Source: Siderastrea siderea | Taxonomy: Eukaryota > Cnidaria > Anthozoa > Scleractinia > Rhizangiidae | NCBI GenBank assembly: GCA_964030785.1 | Contig: OZ034975.1 | Span: 17,215,642 to 17,279,641, forward strand | Direction: 5' to 3' | Length of the DNA: 64,000 nucleotides | In this document: piece by piece, positions 47,479 to 60,400 of the stretch | Numbering within the stretch: the first letter of the stretch is position 1 | How the letters are laid out: every line of letters starts with the position of its first letter | Made by a program: the position numbers and the translations under genes | Notes under the pieces: generated by a model | Seen by the model: the letters and a program-made list of their open reading frames with translations, nothing else | The model's database searches: none | Told to the model about the DNA's origin: nothing

Positions 47479-50400
47479 TGTATGTATGTATGTATGTATG
47501 TATGTATGTATGTATGTATGTATGTATGTATGTATGTATGTATGTATGTATGTATGTAGGTAGGTATGTATGTGTACAAACCTTAGCGCATATTTAGGTC
47601 ACATTAATGAAGCAGTCTTAAAAGCATAACACCAGGCTTCCGACAAATCGTGAAAAAAGGTAGCGTAAGAGCATTGAAGGGGTTTAATTTCGACACTTAC
47701 TTTAAAAAAGCAGGGCCTTCGCTTAGCTGTCCATCATACGCTGGATTCGGTCGTTTTTCCACACGGTTAAAGAGAATATCCTAAATTGAGATATAAAAAT
47801 ATAACTACTATAGGGAGCTTGAAATGAGAGCATTGATAGAGTTTTTCAAACACGATCTTTCATCTGCACCTGCCGTTTCCAGCTAGTAGCTGCAAATATA
47901 TTCCTTAAACACATTTTGGTGTAAGTTTGGGGAGAATCGGTTGCTATGGTTACTAGTTAAACCTGTGAGCAAACCATTTTTGAATAACAATTCTTGCTCT
48001 TTAACCTTTTCAGGTGAAACAAAGCACAAGCTCTTGACAAAAACAGCAGTGTTCAAGTTTGTCCTACTCTACATGTCTAGCATCAAAAATTCAATTTTGG
48101 CCGTTTTTCAAATTTGTCATTTTGGGTATAATCCAAGATGGCCGCCTACTCGGATTTTTATTTATTTATTTATTTATTTTTATTTATTTATTGCGTACCT
48201 TATATCCATCGTTAGGCCATTCTGCCATCGACGTTGTAGTTTTGAAGACAACCTCGCTTAAAAGAACATGAAATAAATCAACACAAATTCAACTCTATGA
48301 GCTAAAAAAAGGTTTAAGAGAATTATAATTGCACATATTTCTCGTCTCTCTTTTCCAAATTTAAGAGCCACTCTTTCCCTGCTTGTTATTAGCATAACAA
48401 TAGTTTAGCTATAGGCGATAACACAGTGAATTCAATCTCTTGTCACGACTATGTCAACCTCGCCACCAACTGAGGTTATTATGTTCTCTAAACAAGTCCA
48501 GAATAACTCAATCCTAAAGTCGGCAGGTAATAACCCTAAGAATAAATTACGGCATACTAGTAACATTTCGGACTAACGAAGATATTCAATGTTGTGACAC
48601 TGGTATCATACAAATCAAACCGAAAATGCTTACCCCCATCGAAATAAAGCTACTTTGGGGATGAGAGGAGGGGATGACAACACTACGCACTGAATTATTA
48701 GCTGCTACCTTAAGCGCCCTCACTCATTTTGATCTGAGTTTCCGTTAATTATTTTCAAGGCGCAGTGACACACGGGTAATATGCGTACTTTATAGACAAT
48801 ACCATCAAGGGCTTGCATTTCGCTGGATCGACCAGTTTGTAATACAAATAAACTAAGTGGTACTGGCGACTTCAATAACATTGGTAGGGATCGTTGAATA
48901 TCAAGGTGGAAAGGTAACGTCCTGTCGCGTTTACTTTCTGAGAGCATAACGACAAGTGGCAGTAATTTACAATTTACTGATAAACTTGTGGACAAAACTA
49001 TTACCTGCAAGGCATTGGGCATTCTGTGTAACAATCTATCTCTCCCTCGTAGTACTTTACCGACACGTCTTCCAAACATTTTTCTAAAGAGAAAACAAGA
49101 ATGAAGTGATTTGCTCAACTGCCGATCAGACCCCGCCGGTTACAGAATACCAAAACAAAAACAAAAAAAAAACAAAAGGAAAAACAAAACAAAACAAAAA
49201 CAAGAACAAGAACAAAAATAACTGTAAAAAACACTGTAGGTTCTGCTTGAAAACAGCAGCTTTTCAATCCCTTTCTCAAACCTTTTCTAAGTTGAATTTA
49301 GGGTTTGCCACAATCAATTGTGTGCATAATAACTTTGTCGAATGTAGAATGAGTGTTTCTTGGTCGACGCTGTCATATTTAATTAAAAAATCCGTCTTTG
49401 TCTCATTAATTTGGAAATTTCATAATCACCTGTTGCAGGGTTTTCTGCTGTATTACATACAGGTTTGCCGTCAAAGGCGAAATGAGCGTCTGCACAACCA
49501 CAATCTGCGATTTGAGCATCACCTACGCATGACCTGATGCAAGCCTACAAAAATAACATTTTTAGAAAGTTAAAGTCGTTTGAAATATCCTGCTTAGTAA
49601 TCAGTCAAAATATGATTTGCCATCAGAAACCGAAAATGTGTGCTATCAGTAATAGATTTCATGTTTCAAAGGAGCATGTTTTTTTGTTTTTTGTTTTTTT
49701 GTTTTTTTTTTTCAAGGAATTGAGCAAAACACATGCGGGGTAGACAAAAGACAAGAGTGTTAGTAGAGGAGAAGGGAAAACTGGGGGACTTTGTCTCTCA
49801 ATCCAGTCTCTTCGGGCTTGTTTTGTTCCTTTATTTATTCGCATGCTTGCCTTAATCGAGTGTCTTGAAAGTAACTGTTAGCAGCCCAAAATTTAACAGA
49901 AAGTTAACCCTTGGACATACGAGCAAGTCATCCCCACCGTGGACAGGTACAAGGGGAGGGGAAAATTGATTGACCCCCTTCGGTCTTTGCTCTGTTTAAT
50001 GTATTTTACACAACATTATAAAATATCAAAAAAGGCGGAAGTTTATTGTTTTGGCTCAAGACATGTAGAACATGACATAATTAATCATTTTGTTGCTTTT
50101 TGTCATCACTGTATGCTTTTTTACCAAAGAAGTGAAAAACGCGTAGTTTTTACTTGATTGACTACTTGCTACTTATATCTTGTAACTGTAGTAACCGATT
50201 CTCACCAAACGTATGGCAAAGTGTGTCTAATTGATATGCCTACAGCTGCTAAAAATGGCAGCAACTCGTGAAAAATCGTCTTGGAAAAATTCAAGAAAAA
50301 TAACATATCGGGGGAGAGGCTGCTTCCACCCACCCACGTACTTCCTAGGGTTAAATTAATATAAAGTCAGGAGAAAGTTAACCCTATTCTGCTGGGGGGG

Positions 50401-51408
50401 GAGGGGGGCACATTGTGCCCGCGCTGACGTTAACGAATCATAACTCTTAAACGGCTTAAAGAATAATCACCAAATCTCGTGACTTCTCCTAAAATTTATC
50501 AGGGAAAATTTTCCTGTGTCAATGAAGTGTCTATGAAAACGCCCAAGCAGAATAGGGTTGATACAAGCAGTGACAGCTTCTAAAAGCACGTTTTCTGTCA
50601 AAAACTGCTGGATTTAATAAAGAGAAATTAAACGATACAAAATGGCTGCTTCGGTCGGAAAGTAATTTGAAAAGAATAATTTAAAAAATATGCATGCGAA
50701 AAGTTAAAAATAAAAAGGAAGAAAGAATAAACCAACCAAACAAACAAACAAAAAATACTGCACCGGTATCGCTGAGGTCATGGGTTCGATTCCCGTTCAA
50801 GCCTGAATTTTTTCAGATTTCTTCTTTTAATTTGAACTGCTTGAACACCTTCACTGCGATGATCTTCATATAATTCTATCTTTATCCGCAGTTCAAATAT
50901 ATGATTATTTCATATATTCATATTCAAACAAAAAACAAGAAGAAATTGGTAAAAAAGGCACACGTACGTGAATGCAGTAGTGGTAAATATTGTCCCGGTA
51001 TTATATTGTTATGGTACAAGTACTTTAAACAAGAGAATGCACCAATCCCAGCTCAAAATGTACACCGATATCCACATGCAGAAGCGAGCGCTCCTATATG
51101 AGAACTCTATTCGTGCCATTTTCAATGTGTGTATTTTCAGACACAAAATATATGCCAAATACACCATGGAACCTAGCCTGCATTTTGATTAACTGCAAGA
51201 ATTGCTTTAATAAACATCGTCCATAGAACACAATTACTTACGTCTCGTGAATAAGGCTTTTTATCATCTTCGGAGGCCTTCTTGCAGCTCCCGTTATTGA
51301 AAGGGTCAGCCCTTTGGATGACCTCCTAAACATAAATGTATACTTTAATTAAACCCAATACGTACGCGCAAAGTCATAATCCAGCACTGCTACACGGAGC
51401 GTGTGTGT

Positions 51409-51439
<31 letters not shown>

Positions 51440-54400
51440 GGGAACAACTTTGGTTTGGATGGAACAACTTTCCTTGATGTTTACTACGTTGTGATATTTT
51501 GAAAATCTTTTACCAGTATAAGATGATACGATGTCGTCTACAGGAAAAGAATTATATCGTGGTGTAGTCATTTATAATTACGCTTTCCTGGAATCAGTGA
51601 CAGTATTCAAGATGGCAGCGTTTGGATGATTTTACCTTTTGCTCATTGAACCAGAAACTGCAAACATTGCAAGTTTTCATTCCGGACATCTAAGATATGA
51701 TTTATTTAATTGAACAATTCGCTGATTTTACTCTTTTTTTTTCTTTTTCTCTTAAAACATGTTCAATTTGAGTAGTAAACGTGATTTCCTTTAATAATTT
51801 CGTAATACGCTTGGCACCTATCAACCGATGTCCTTTCACACGATTATACAACGCTTAATCTTCTAAGTGGAAAAATGAAACTGGATATCTTGCACATAAA
51901 CCTATCAGGGTAACGGGTTAGATTGTAAGCACGACAGCACAAGGAAAAAGCATTGTCAGGTGGTGACACAATTTGCCTCTACATAATGAATCAGAAGTGG
52001 CTGGAACTCCCTCCTCTTACATGTAAATATCCTTATGTTATGATGATTAGTGTTACTGGTAGGTGTCCTTCTCCAGTGTAAGGACATAAAGTAACAAGGT
52101 CGTTGACGTCACGGACGTCACGCTTTGTCACCTGAAGTCCTATACTTCCCCTATTGTACAAATCTGTATTCCGACAGAATTTCCCTGTGCTCCCACGTCT
52201 GAAAGGAAGATAGACACGAATCTGCTCATGGTGTCAACCTAAAAAGTGACAGTGATTGTAGCTTTGTTGAATCATATACCCTTCGAATTGCTATAGAAGT
52301 AGAGATTCCAGGGAGAACATCAATTCCTTCTTCATCTGGGAATGGCAACTCATTTTGGTCATGAATGACAATCCTGGCCCCAGCAGCGTGAGTAAGCTCA
52401 GGTACATATTGAAGGGACTCAATAAAGAGATTCAGCTTGAGCCCTGCAAGAAAGAGAATATGTTTGACTTAGGGCCGACTACAAAAAATTCACTAAGACA
52501 CAAGTCAAAACTGTTCTGGAGTTCTTAATTTCTTAGGACGACAAGAAACTGTGTATAAATAAAGAAATTAAAGCATTTTACGTAATGTTTAGAATTAATT
52601 TATTTTATCGTCACGCCGATCACAAAAATTGTACAAATGCTAGGTTTTATTTATCAGGAAGGCTTTTTACTCTCAGTAACATGGAGCAGAAGCATTAAAT
52701 AAAAACTATCACACATTCATGGCAAGTCAGTGCCAAAAACATTAGGCAATCTAAACAGGTGCTGAACAAACTACCAGGAAGGAAGGAAGGGTAACATTTT
52801 TTCCGCCTACACCACAAAAAATTGACACTGGTTTACTTGCACTTGTTGTTGTTCAGTGTTCCAACAGCTCGAAATGTTCTAATAGAAATGGAATACCATG
52901 TAAAAGGAGTTGAATTGCTTTCCCAGTTGATTAAGTGTTGTTTTTACCATTTCGTCCGCAACCTCTAAACTGAGAACAACCGCGTCTTATGCTTTGCGTT
53001 TAACAAACTAAGATGATGAATTCTAATGTCTCCCGCTACAGTAATCTTATTTCTGAGCTGCATAGAAATTCCCTTTTAAGTTCAAATTATGTCCTGAATT
53101 CGATCAAAGAGGCTGATGATGGCTAAGCTGAGCGAACCTCAAGCAGTTTAAGGGCGAGGTTGAAACTCTGGGTGGAAAAAAAAATGGATGATTATACACC
53201 GAATTCACAAATGGCGGACGCGCGAAAAAATGCGGAAAATGCGGAAAAATGCCTGGTACCTAAGAGGAAAACGAGGCTTTTTGAGATAAAAAAATAATAA
53301 TTTTAATGTAAACGTATGGAAACTGCACAGAAATTAGCACGAAATTCTTTAATGACAAGCTTCCTTGTTACAGATTTCATTCAGGATGATCATAATGTTT
53401 ATTGCCGTGCTCCTTGTTGTAATCCGAAAGGAAACGTATACTCTCGTGAGAAAAGAGTCCGACATTTGTGCTTTTCAAAGGATCCAAACCTTTGAGGGCA
53501 ATGGTTACAGAATTAAGTTTTCAATTTTTTTTTCTGCTCGGGCAGAAAAACATCGATACTACTGGAAACCTAAACTAAAAATTAGCAGTACTTGAGGAAA
53601 TGAGCGTTCAATATCGTGCTTTGTAGTAGCGAAGCTATAGATCGCAATTTTCGACATTTTTACGACGGTGGGAGTAATTTCTATAGCGGTATGCAATTAT
53701 CTGTCATACAAACTTCCAGCTCTTTATACAAACTCAAAAGGATATTGCTTCAGGAAAAGAGGAAGAATCAATTTTAAAAGAACGACTACGAAATACTTAG
53801 ATCCAACTGGGAAATGCTCACGCCGAAATTAGGTGTAGGGAGAATGCCGAGTTAAAATCACACAAGTTTGCATAGATAATTTGCGGATTTGATCTTACTT
53901 CGTTTTATGTTGGGTTTGCAATCTTGCTCACCATTCAGCGAATGCTGATATATGTATACCCAGTGGGGAACGGTGTTAACCCTATTTAGCCTGGGGGGGG
54001 GGGGGGCACCTTTTGCCCGCGCTGACGTTAACGAACTATAACTTTCAAACGGCAAGCCGAATAATCACCAAGTCTTGTGACTTTTCCTAAAATTTATCAG
54101 AGAAAATTTTCCTGTGTCAATGACGTATCTCTGATGATTGACATTTCCAAAGCAACTGTCTTCTTAGGAGTGTATTTTGACTAGTTTTTGTCGTTTTTCG
54201 GTCTTTTTTTTCAGTTGTTTACCCTTCGTTTGTAAGAAGAAGATAATCCTTTGCTTTTTTGTGCTTGTTTTGATTAGGTATGTTTAATTCCTAGAACAAA
54301 TTCATATATTTTTCAATGTCGTCACTGTCAACTGTATGACTGCAGGCTCGGGTTCCAAGCTGGCGGCCTCAAATTGAAAATGGCAGGTTTATGACGCCAT

Positions 54401-57400
54401 GACACGTCATAATTGACACGTCATAGTACCAATCTGTTAAGCTAATGACGTACTAAAAACATGCAAGGTTTCATCACAAGAGCGTTAATACTTTTCGAGA
54501 TCTGTGGGGGGGGGGGGACAAAGTGCCCCCGCTCCACCCCCCAGGCTCAGAAACTCCAAAAAAGCCCCGGCGAAATAGGGTTAATATAAATGCTTTCAGT
54601 CGAAAATGTTGGGATGTTAACTCTTTATATGATGAAAAAAAAAATAACTGAAGGAACTCTATATACCTCCAGGCTAATCTCAGTAAGAGAATCAACAGAG
54701 AACTCTTAAACTGGAAGAACATTTTTTGTGGTTCTATGTCTGCACTGCGGCAAAGATCACATGAGAGACATGTGACAATTTCATTTCACATTTTTTACTC
54801 AAATATCCACTTTATGACACGGTAATCAATATGTTTGTCCTTAAAAAAGGTGCTCGATTTACAAAGATTTACAAAGTCTACATATCAAGACACGAGTCAT
54901 CCTTGCAGAGAGATAGATTGGCACGTTTTCGGTCTGTTTACAATAAATTGTATCAGGATAAATACAAAAACGATCCTTTTCTTAACTGGTGTAGCCTTCA
55001 ACTCCAAAGAATTCAGAAACACAAAGGGATAAGCATAGACTATGTCAGGAGAGAAATTAAAAGAAAAAACTATGAACATCGAATCAATAGATAGTTCAAG
55101 CGATACAAGCTTACCGCTAACAAGATGAAATTAAGTGAGAGAACTGCAGCATAAAAAGCCAATAAATTTAACTCGTAATTTTTCATGATCAGCAACGATA
55201 GATTTCTTCCATCTAAAGAGGATCCAGGGACGGGATATTGCCCTCGGTAGAGACAAAACCACATGCAGAACAGTTATGTTTTCATGTTTTCTTCGGCAAC
55301 TATCTATGATTCCATGTGCGATTCGATTCCATGCGCGGCCACTCACTCGCCTTGGGTCAGCCACCATTTGTGAATTCGGTGTATTCTCTCTAGAAATTTG
55401 GAAAAGCTAGGTGAAACCCATCCTCGGAGACCCAGGGGCAGCTAGTCGGGACGACGGGATTTTCATGGGCGAAAGTTTACAACAAGAGCGGGAGAGCCCC
55501 CGGGCACTTACTCTTACCGAACGAGTTCCAGAAGCGTTTGAAATCCCGCCTTCTGATTGGCCAGAAAAATGTTTTTCTGGCCAATCAGCGAAGAGGAACA
55601 GCCGGGCGACTCTCATGTCTTCTTACACGAGGTTGTTTTCCTCATCGAACGCCGTTGTAACGTGGCCCATTCGGGAACATTTTTGAGGAGAGCTTCAGGA
55701 AAAATAAATTAATAAACAACGAGGTCGAGGAAATCGCAAACTATAACGTGGCCGCAAGAAAACAAACACTCACCGGGATTTTTCACGGCGGACTTATCGA
55801 AGGTATCGTCAATTTTTAGAGCTAGTGACTTCCCCTTTCTCAAGTGTTGCATGAGGCTAATAGCTACTCGAGTAAACGATGTTACTAATTATTTCTCCTT
55901 GTTCGTTGAACTACGTCTGAAACTTTCCAGGGGAATCTCCGATGCACGGGCAACTATGTCGCTCGAGCGTGGGAACCACAGTTAACCAAAGCGTAATATG
56001 AGTGTTTGTATGGAACTGAAATTCGATCGTTTTTCCGCTGAAAATGCATCAAAATGGAAATACAGTTTGAAAAACATTACCTGCTATGTGTTTGCCGCGT
56101 TTTTATTGCTTTTCCGAGCTTCTGGAGGCCGATCTGGGCGATTTCTGCTTAACGGTCGATGCGACGTCATGTCACGTACTAGAGAGAACTAGTTCTCTCT
56201 AGTACGTGACATGACACGCTCGATCAACATAGTTGCGTGGCCCGTGCATCAGAGATGGAAAGTTTCAGACGAAGATCAACGAAGAGGGAGAAATAATTAG
56301 TAACATTGGAGAAAGGGGAAGTCGCTAGCTCTAAAAATTTGCGATACCTTCGATAAATTCGCTGTGAGTAATTGTTTTCTTGCGGCCATGTTATAGTTTG
56401 CGATTTCCTCGACTTCGTTTATTTATTATTTATTTATTTTTCTGAAGCTCTCCTCAAAAATGTTCCCGTTGAACGGGCCACGCTACTACGGCGTTCGATG
56501 AGGAAAACAACCTCGTGTAAGAAGACATGAGAGTCGCCCCGCTGTTCCTCTTCGCTGATTGGCCAGAAAAATATTTTTTTGGCCAATCAGAAGGCGGGAT
56601 TTCAAACGCTTCTGGAACTCGTTCGGTAAGAGTAAGTGCCCGGGGGCTCTCCCGCTCTTGTTGTAAACTTTCGCCCATGAAAATCCCGTCGTCCCGACTA
56701 GCTGCCTCTGGGTCTCCGAGGATGGGTGAAACCGAGACAGCTTTGAACAACGGTATTACACGTGCTATTTTCGTTTGATCCGGTACAATGCCATGAGCGA
56801 TAGACAAATTCATATTATATGAACCAAAGGTTCAGAAATAATTTCAACGGATTGCTTAATGAGAGACATTGGGATATTATCGTAACCAGCTGTCTTGCCG
56901 GATGCAAAAGATTGAGCAATAGCAATAAGTTTATCTTTTTTTGTTGGGTGAAAGAAGATCGATTGATAGTCGCTGTGAGAAGATGCAAGAGATTGTACTC
57001 CTTTTATAAGGTTAGGAACAATACTAGAGAAGTAATTACAAAACCTATTTGCAATTTCTACTGGGTCAGAAATTTCTAGACCACCCGATTTAAATACCGA
57101 ATTTACTTCGAATGAATTGAAAGGACGAGTAGGCGATCTGAAATGTCAGTAAATAATCAGAACCGCTTCTCGAACGATCAAAGAAATTATTCAAAAAAAA
57201 ATTATCTATTAACGTAGCGGTGTGAGAGGTGATACGTGAAGGACGTGTTATCCAAAAATATATATATTAGAATACATTCCATCCAGAAATTGGCTTGTGG
57301 GAATATTAAATTTAATTAACATTGAAATCACCCATTAGCAAGCATAGAGATTTTACCTAACAATTCATTGTTTATAGACAAAAAGTCGTCAATTCTTTGA

Positions 57401-60400
57401 TTAGGTGGTCTGTAAACAATACAATTGGAAGGTTTTTTTTCAAAGATTTGTCCCACTTCGCATAGTTCGTACAAAGGAATCCAGTTGAGACACGCGCGTA
57501 CAGCCACGCATGGGAGCGCAACGATATGGTGATAAAAATAAATTAAAATAGTAAAATATATAATCTTTGAATATTGTCTTTCAATAGCATTTTCAAAAAT
57601 AATTTATAAAGGTTCAAATGAGGCCTAACATTATTGCAAAAATTAAAACTAAAATCCAAACTTCCGCCGATCAACGGCATCATCAGGGATAAGAAAAAAA
57701 ACATATTCCGCGTAGGCCTATATACAAATGTAAAGATGTGTAAAAAGAGTAAGAATGTGGCAAGTATGTAAAATGTATAAAACAATAGGTACAAATATGA
57801 ATACGAAACGAACAAAATGGTCTAATGAGCGAGTTTCATTGTACAAAGGGTATATCTAGATATGTTAAAATAGTCACTAGGACAAACGGTCTACGAATTT
57901 GCTGCATTCCTCTCGGGAGTTGAGGGTAGGTTTGTATTTCCTTATGTAAAATGCTTCAAATAGGCGTAGATTTTGGGGGTCGTTTTCCAGTACAATGGTC
58001 TTGATTTCAATGCCTTTGTAGTCTTTGTTTTGGCATGTGGTGGTGGCATGTGATTTGGTAAACGGCGTTCCTTACTAGGCAAAATTTGGTGTTTGAGGTG
58101 GGGCAGTTGTCCCGGGTGCATTTACGCTCCATGGTGTTATGAGAGAGAGCTCGTCTGAGGGTGTATGATCTGTGCGTGACATGTACTGGTATGCCCTTTT
58201 TTCGGGAAATGTTAGTGATCTCGTGGTTTAGACGAACGGAAATGTATGGAATCTTGAGGTATGACCAATCCACGTTGAGAGGTGGAGAGTTTTTTATGGC
58301 TTTGGGGGTGCTTTGTTTGTACTATATTGTCTTCTGGTTATCCATTCGTGGGGAGGATGTCATCAAACATGTTTTGGTGCTTTATGGATGTCGTTTGTGT
58401 AGAGCATCTATCTTCGATACGTTTTCGCTTCGATACGTTTCCGCCCTATATTGTACTATTTGCGCACGTGTTTTAACTGGATTCCTTTGTGTGTCAAACA
58501 AGCCGCTTGGGACTCGCGAGTTCAAATTTGCATCGAAAACTGAATTCTTGAGATGCCTTTGAGTAGGCAACTTGCGCAGATCATAGGCAGAAACAAATTT
58601 TCCATCAGATTCGAAAAGTTGTGCTGGATGTCCGTGAGGGTCAACCCGCTGACTCGAATGAGTCAAAATCAGGCCAAATCAAAGTACAAAGACTGTTCTT
58701 CTGGAAACCGGGATTCTTTTGTCAAAGGCACGAGGTTAAGTGTATAAATAAAGGCGAAATCCCAAGCCGGTCGGTAATCTGGGGTTTTTGATCATGAACT
58801 TGCAAACCTTGTTTTGCCAAGTTTGCTCCAGGAGGTTTAAATCGACCAACCAAGCGCATAATAACAAGCACTAACACAGTGTTCATGTTTCTAAGCGTTT
58901 TTATTTGATTTTCTTCAGTTCAAAAAGCTGTAATTATCGTATTCACAAAATCCTTTGTACACAACCGAAGTGCCCAATAATATACAGCTAGCACAGGTCC
59001 GCAACAAAAACAGAGGACGGTAAGCCTGTGGTAATAGCTCTAAAATACAAATAATTTATGGCTTTTTTCTTTCCAAATTTTAACTCAATTATCCCCCCAA
59101 ACTGCATGGTTACCCAACTTCCTTTTTTTGTTGGGGGGGGGGGGGTAATTCTGATAGCTCTTGCTATCATTTTAACAATTGGTTCATACGTCAGCGTGCT
59201 TCATCGAGATATGAAGCACGCGGGAAGTTTGGAAAGCACGAAAGATGCATAAGTCATGCATTTCATACAGTCATGTCATCGATTCGCGTTCCCTTTTTAA
59301 CTCGTCCGTTTGTTAGCATCCACAACTGCACAGAAGAAGAAAACAGCCAGTACCGTTATGATGGTCACTCTAGGATCAGTCTCCCATAATCTTAAATCTC
59401 TTAACATTACTGAAGTATCCTTAACCCTCGGGGGTTCAAGGAAGGGGGGAGGGTAGGGTTAGGGTTAGGGTTAGGGCTAGGGGGGATGGGGGGGGGTTAG
59501 AAGGGGGGTCAGATGCCACCCCCCATAAGGTTTCCCTTGAATTTTTGCACGACGAATTATCATCTAGACCTGCCGTTTTCAGTAGCTGTGCGCTGTAATA
59601 TCCCTAGGACACATTTTGACACAGGTTTAGTGAGAATCGGTTGCTATGGTAACGAGATATGACGTCATAAGTAGCAGGTGGTCAAGATATTTTTGAAGAA
59701 AAATTCCTGTTTTTTACCCTTTTAAAGTGAAAAATGCAAAACATGTCAACAAAAAGCAGCAAAATGTTTAATTATGTCATATTCTGCATGTCCAGCATCA
59801 AAAATCTCCAATTTTTAACTTTTTTTGACCAGTCCGGGATCGTTATCAATTTTGATAACTCAGAGCAAAACAAACCATTAGCCAATCGCCTCTCAAATTT
59901 TTGTGCACGTGACGCTATTTGCGAGGCATCGGCCATAAATTCAATATGGCGGACGAATGCGAGACGATTTCGGAAAGGCTGAGAAGTACTTACATTGTAC
60001 TTTCTTCAAGTGAATTTCATGTTTATATCACAAGAATATGAAAAGAACATTATTTGAGAATGGTATTACGTATTAGACGTCTCTTCCCTCCGAACGCGAC
60101 AAGCTGCCGGAGCGCGGAGACGCAGCTGTATTCGCAGGCTAAGAAATTATTTCCAAAAGCTGTGACATGAATTTCGAATACTTCATTGACCCAGCTCGAT
60201 ATCCTGTTAGTAGAGTCTCCTTCGATCTAGAAAAATCGGAGGAAGATTGAAGGAGACTTTGCTCGCAGGATACGACGTCAAATTTTCTCAAGCAACCACT
60301 GTTCTGAGGGAAATGACAAGTGAAGGAAGACAACGATTATTCTATTAACAAAGCGTTTATTCATTCATTTGATTACATTTTAATTTCACAGTGTTCGCTC

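Larger units (their letters stand above)
53197..55387. mobile_element. About 2.2-kb element with inverted ends, hosting a family-2 MITE
   Basis: ATACACCGAATTCACAAATGG at about 53197 is matched, inverted, by CCATTTGTGAATTCGGTGTAT at about 55367-55387. The interior carries the family-2 MITE at 53976-54584 and an 87-codon lysine/arginine-rich frame at 54831-55094 whose family I do not recognise. No target-site duplication is clear. It lies in the ten-kilobase channel intron. Confidence 0.55.

Noticed and set aside
35310..47572. CRISPR-like or other functional repeat array in the tetranucleotide tracts
   Set aside because: They are simple microsatellites without spacers, in introns of an animal-type genome.
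47136..47579. 147-codon minus-strand protein with Thr-Tyr-Ile-His repeats
   Set aside because: Half of it is the TATG microsatellite; the rest lacks any domain.
48720..49118. 132-codon minus-strand frame as one protein
   Set aside because: It crosses two channel exons and the intron between them in mixed frames; the correct reading uses 49083-49005 and 48933-48789 separately.
59452..59482. True chromosome end
   Set aside because: Only three or four TTAGGG units inside a transposon with genes on both sides; this is interstitial.
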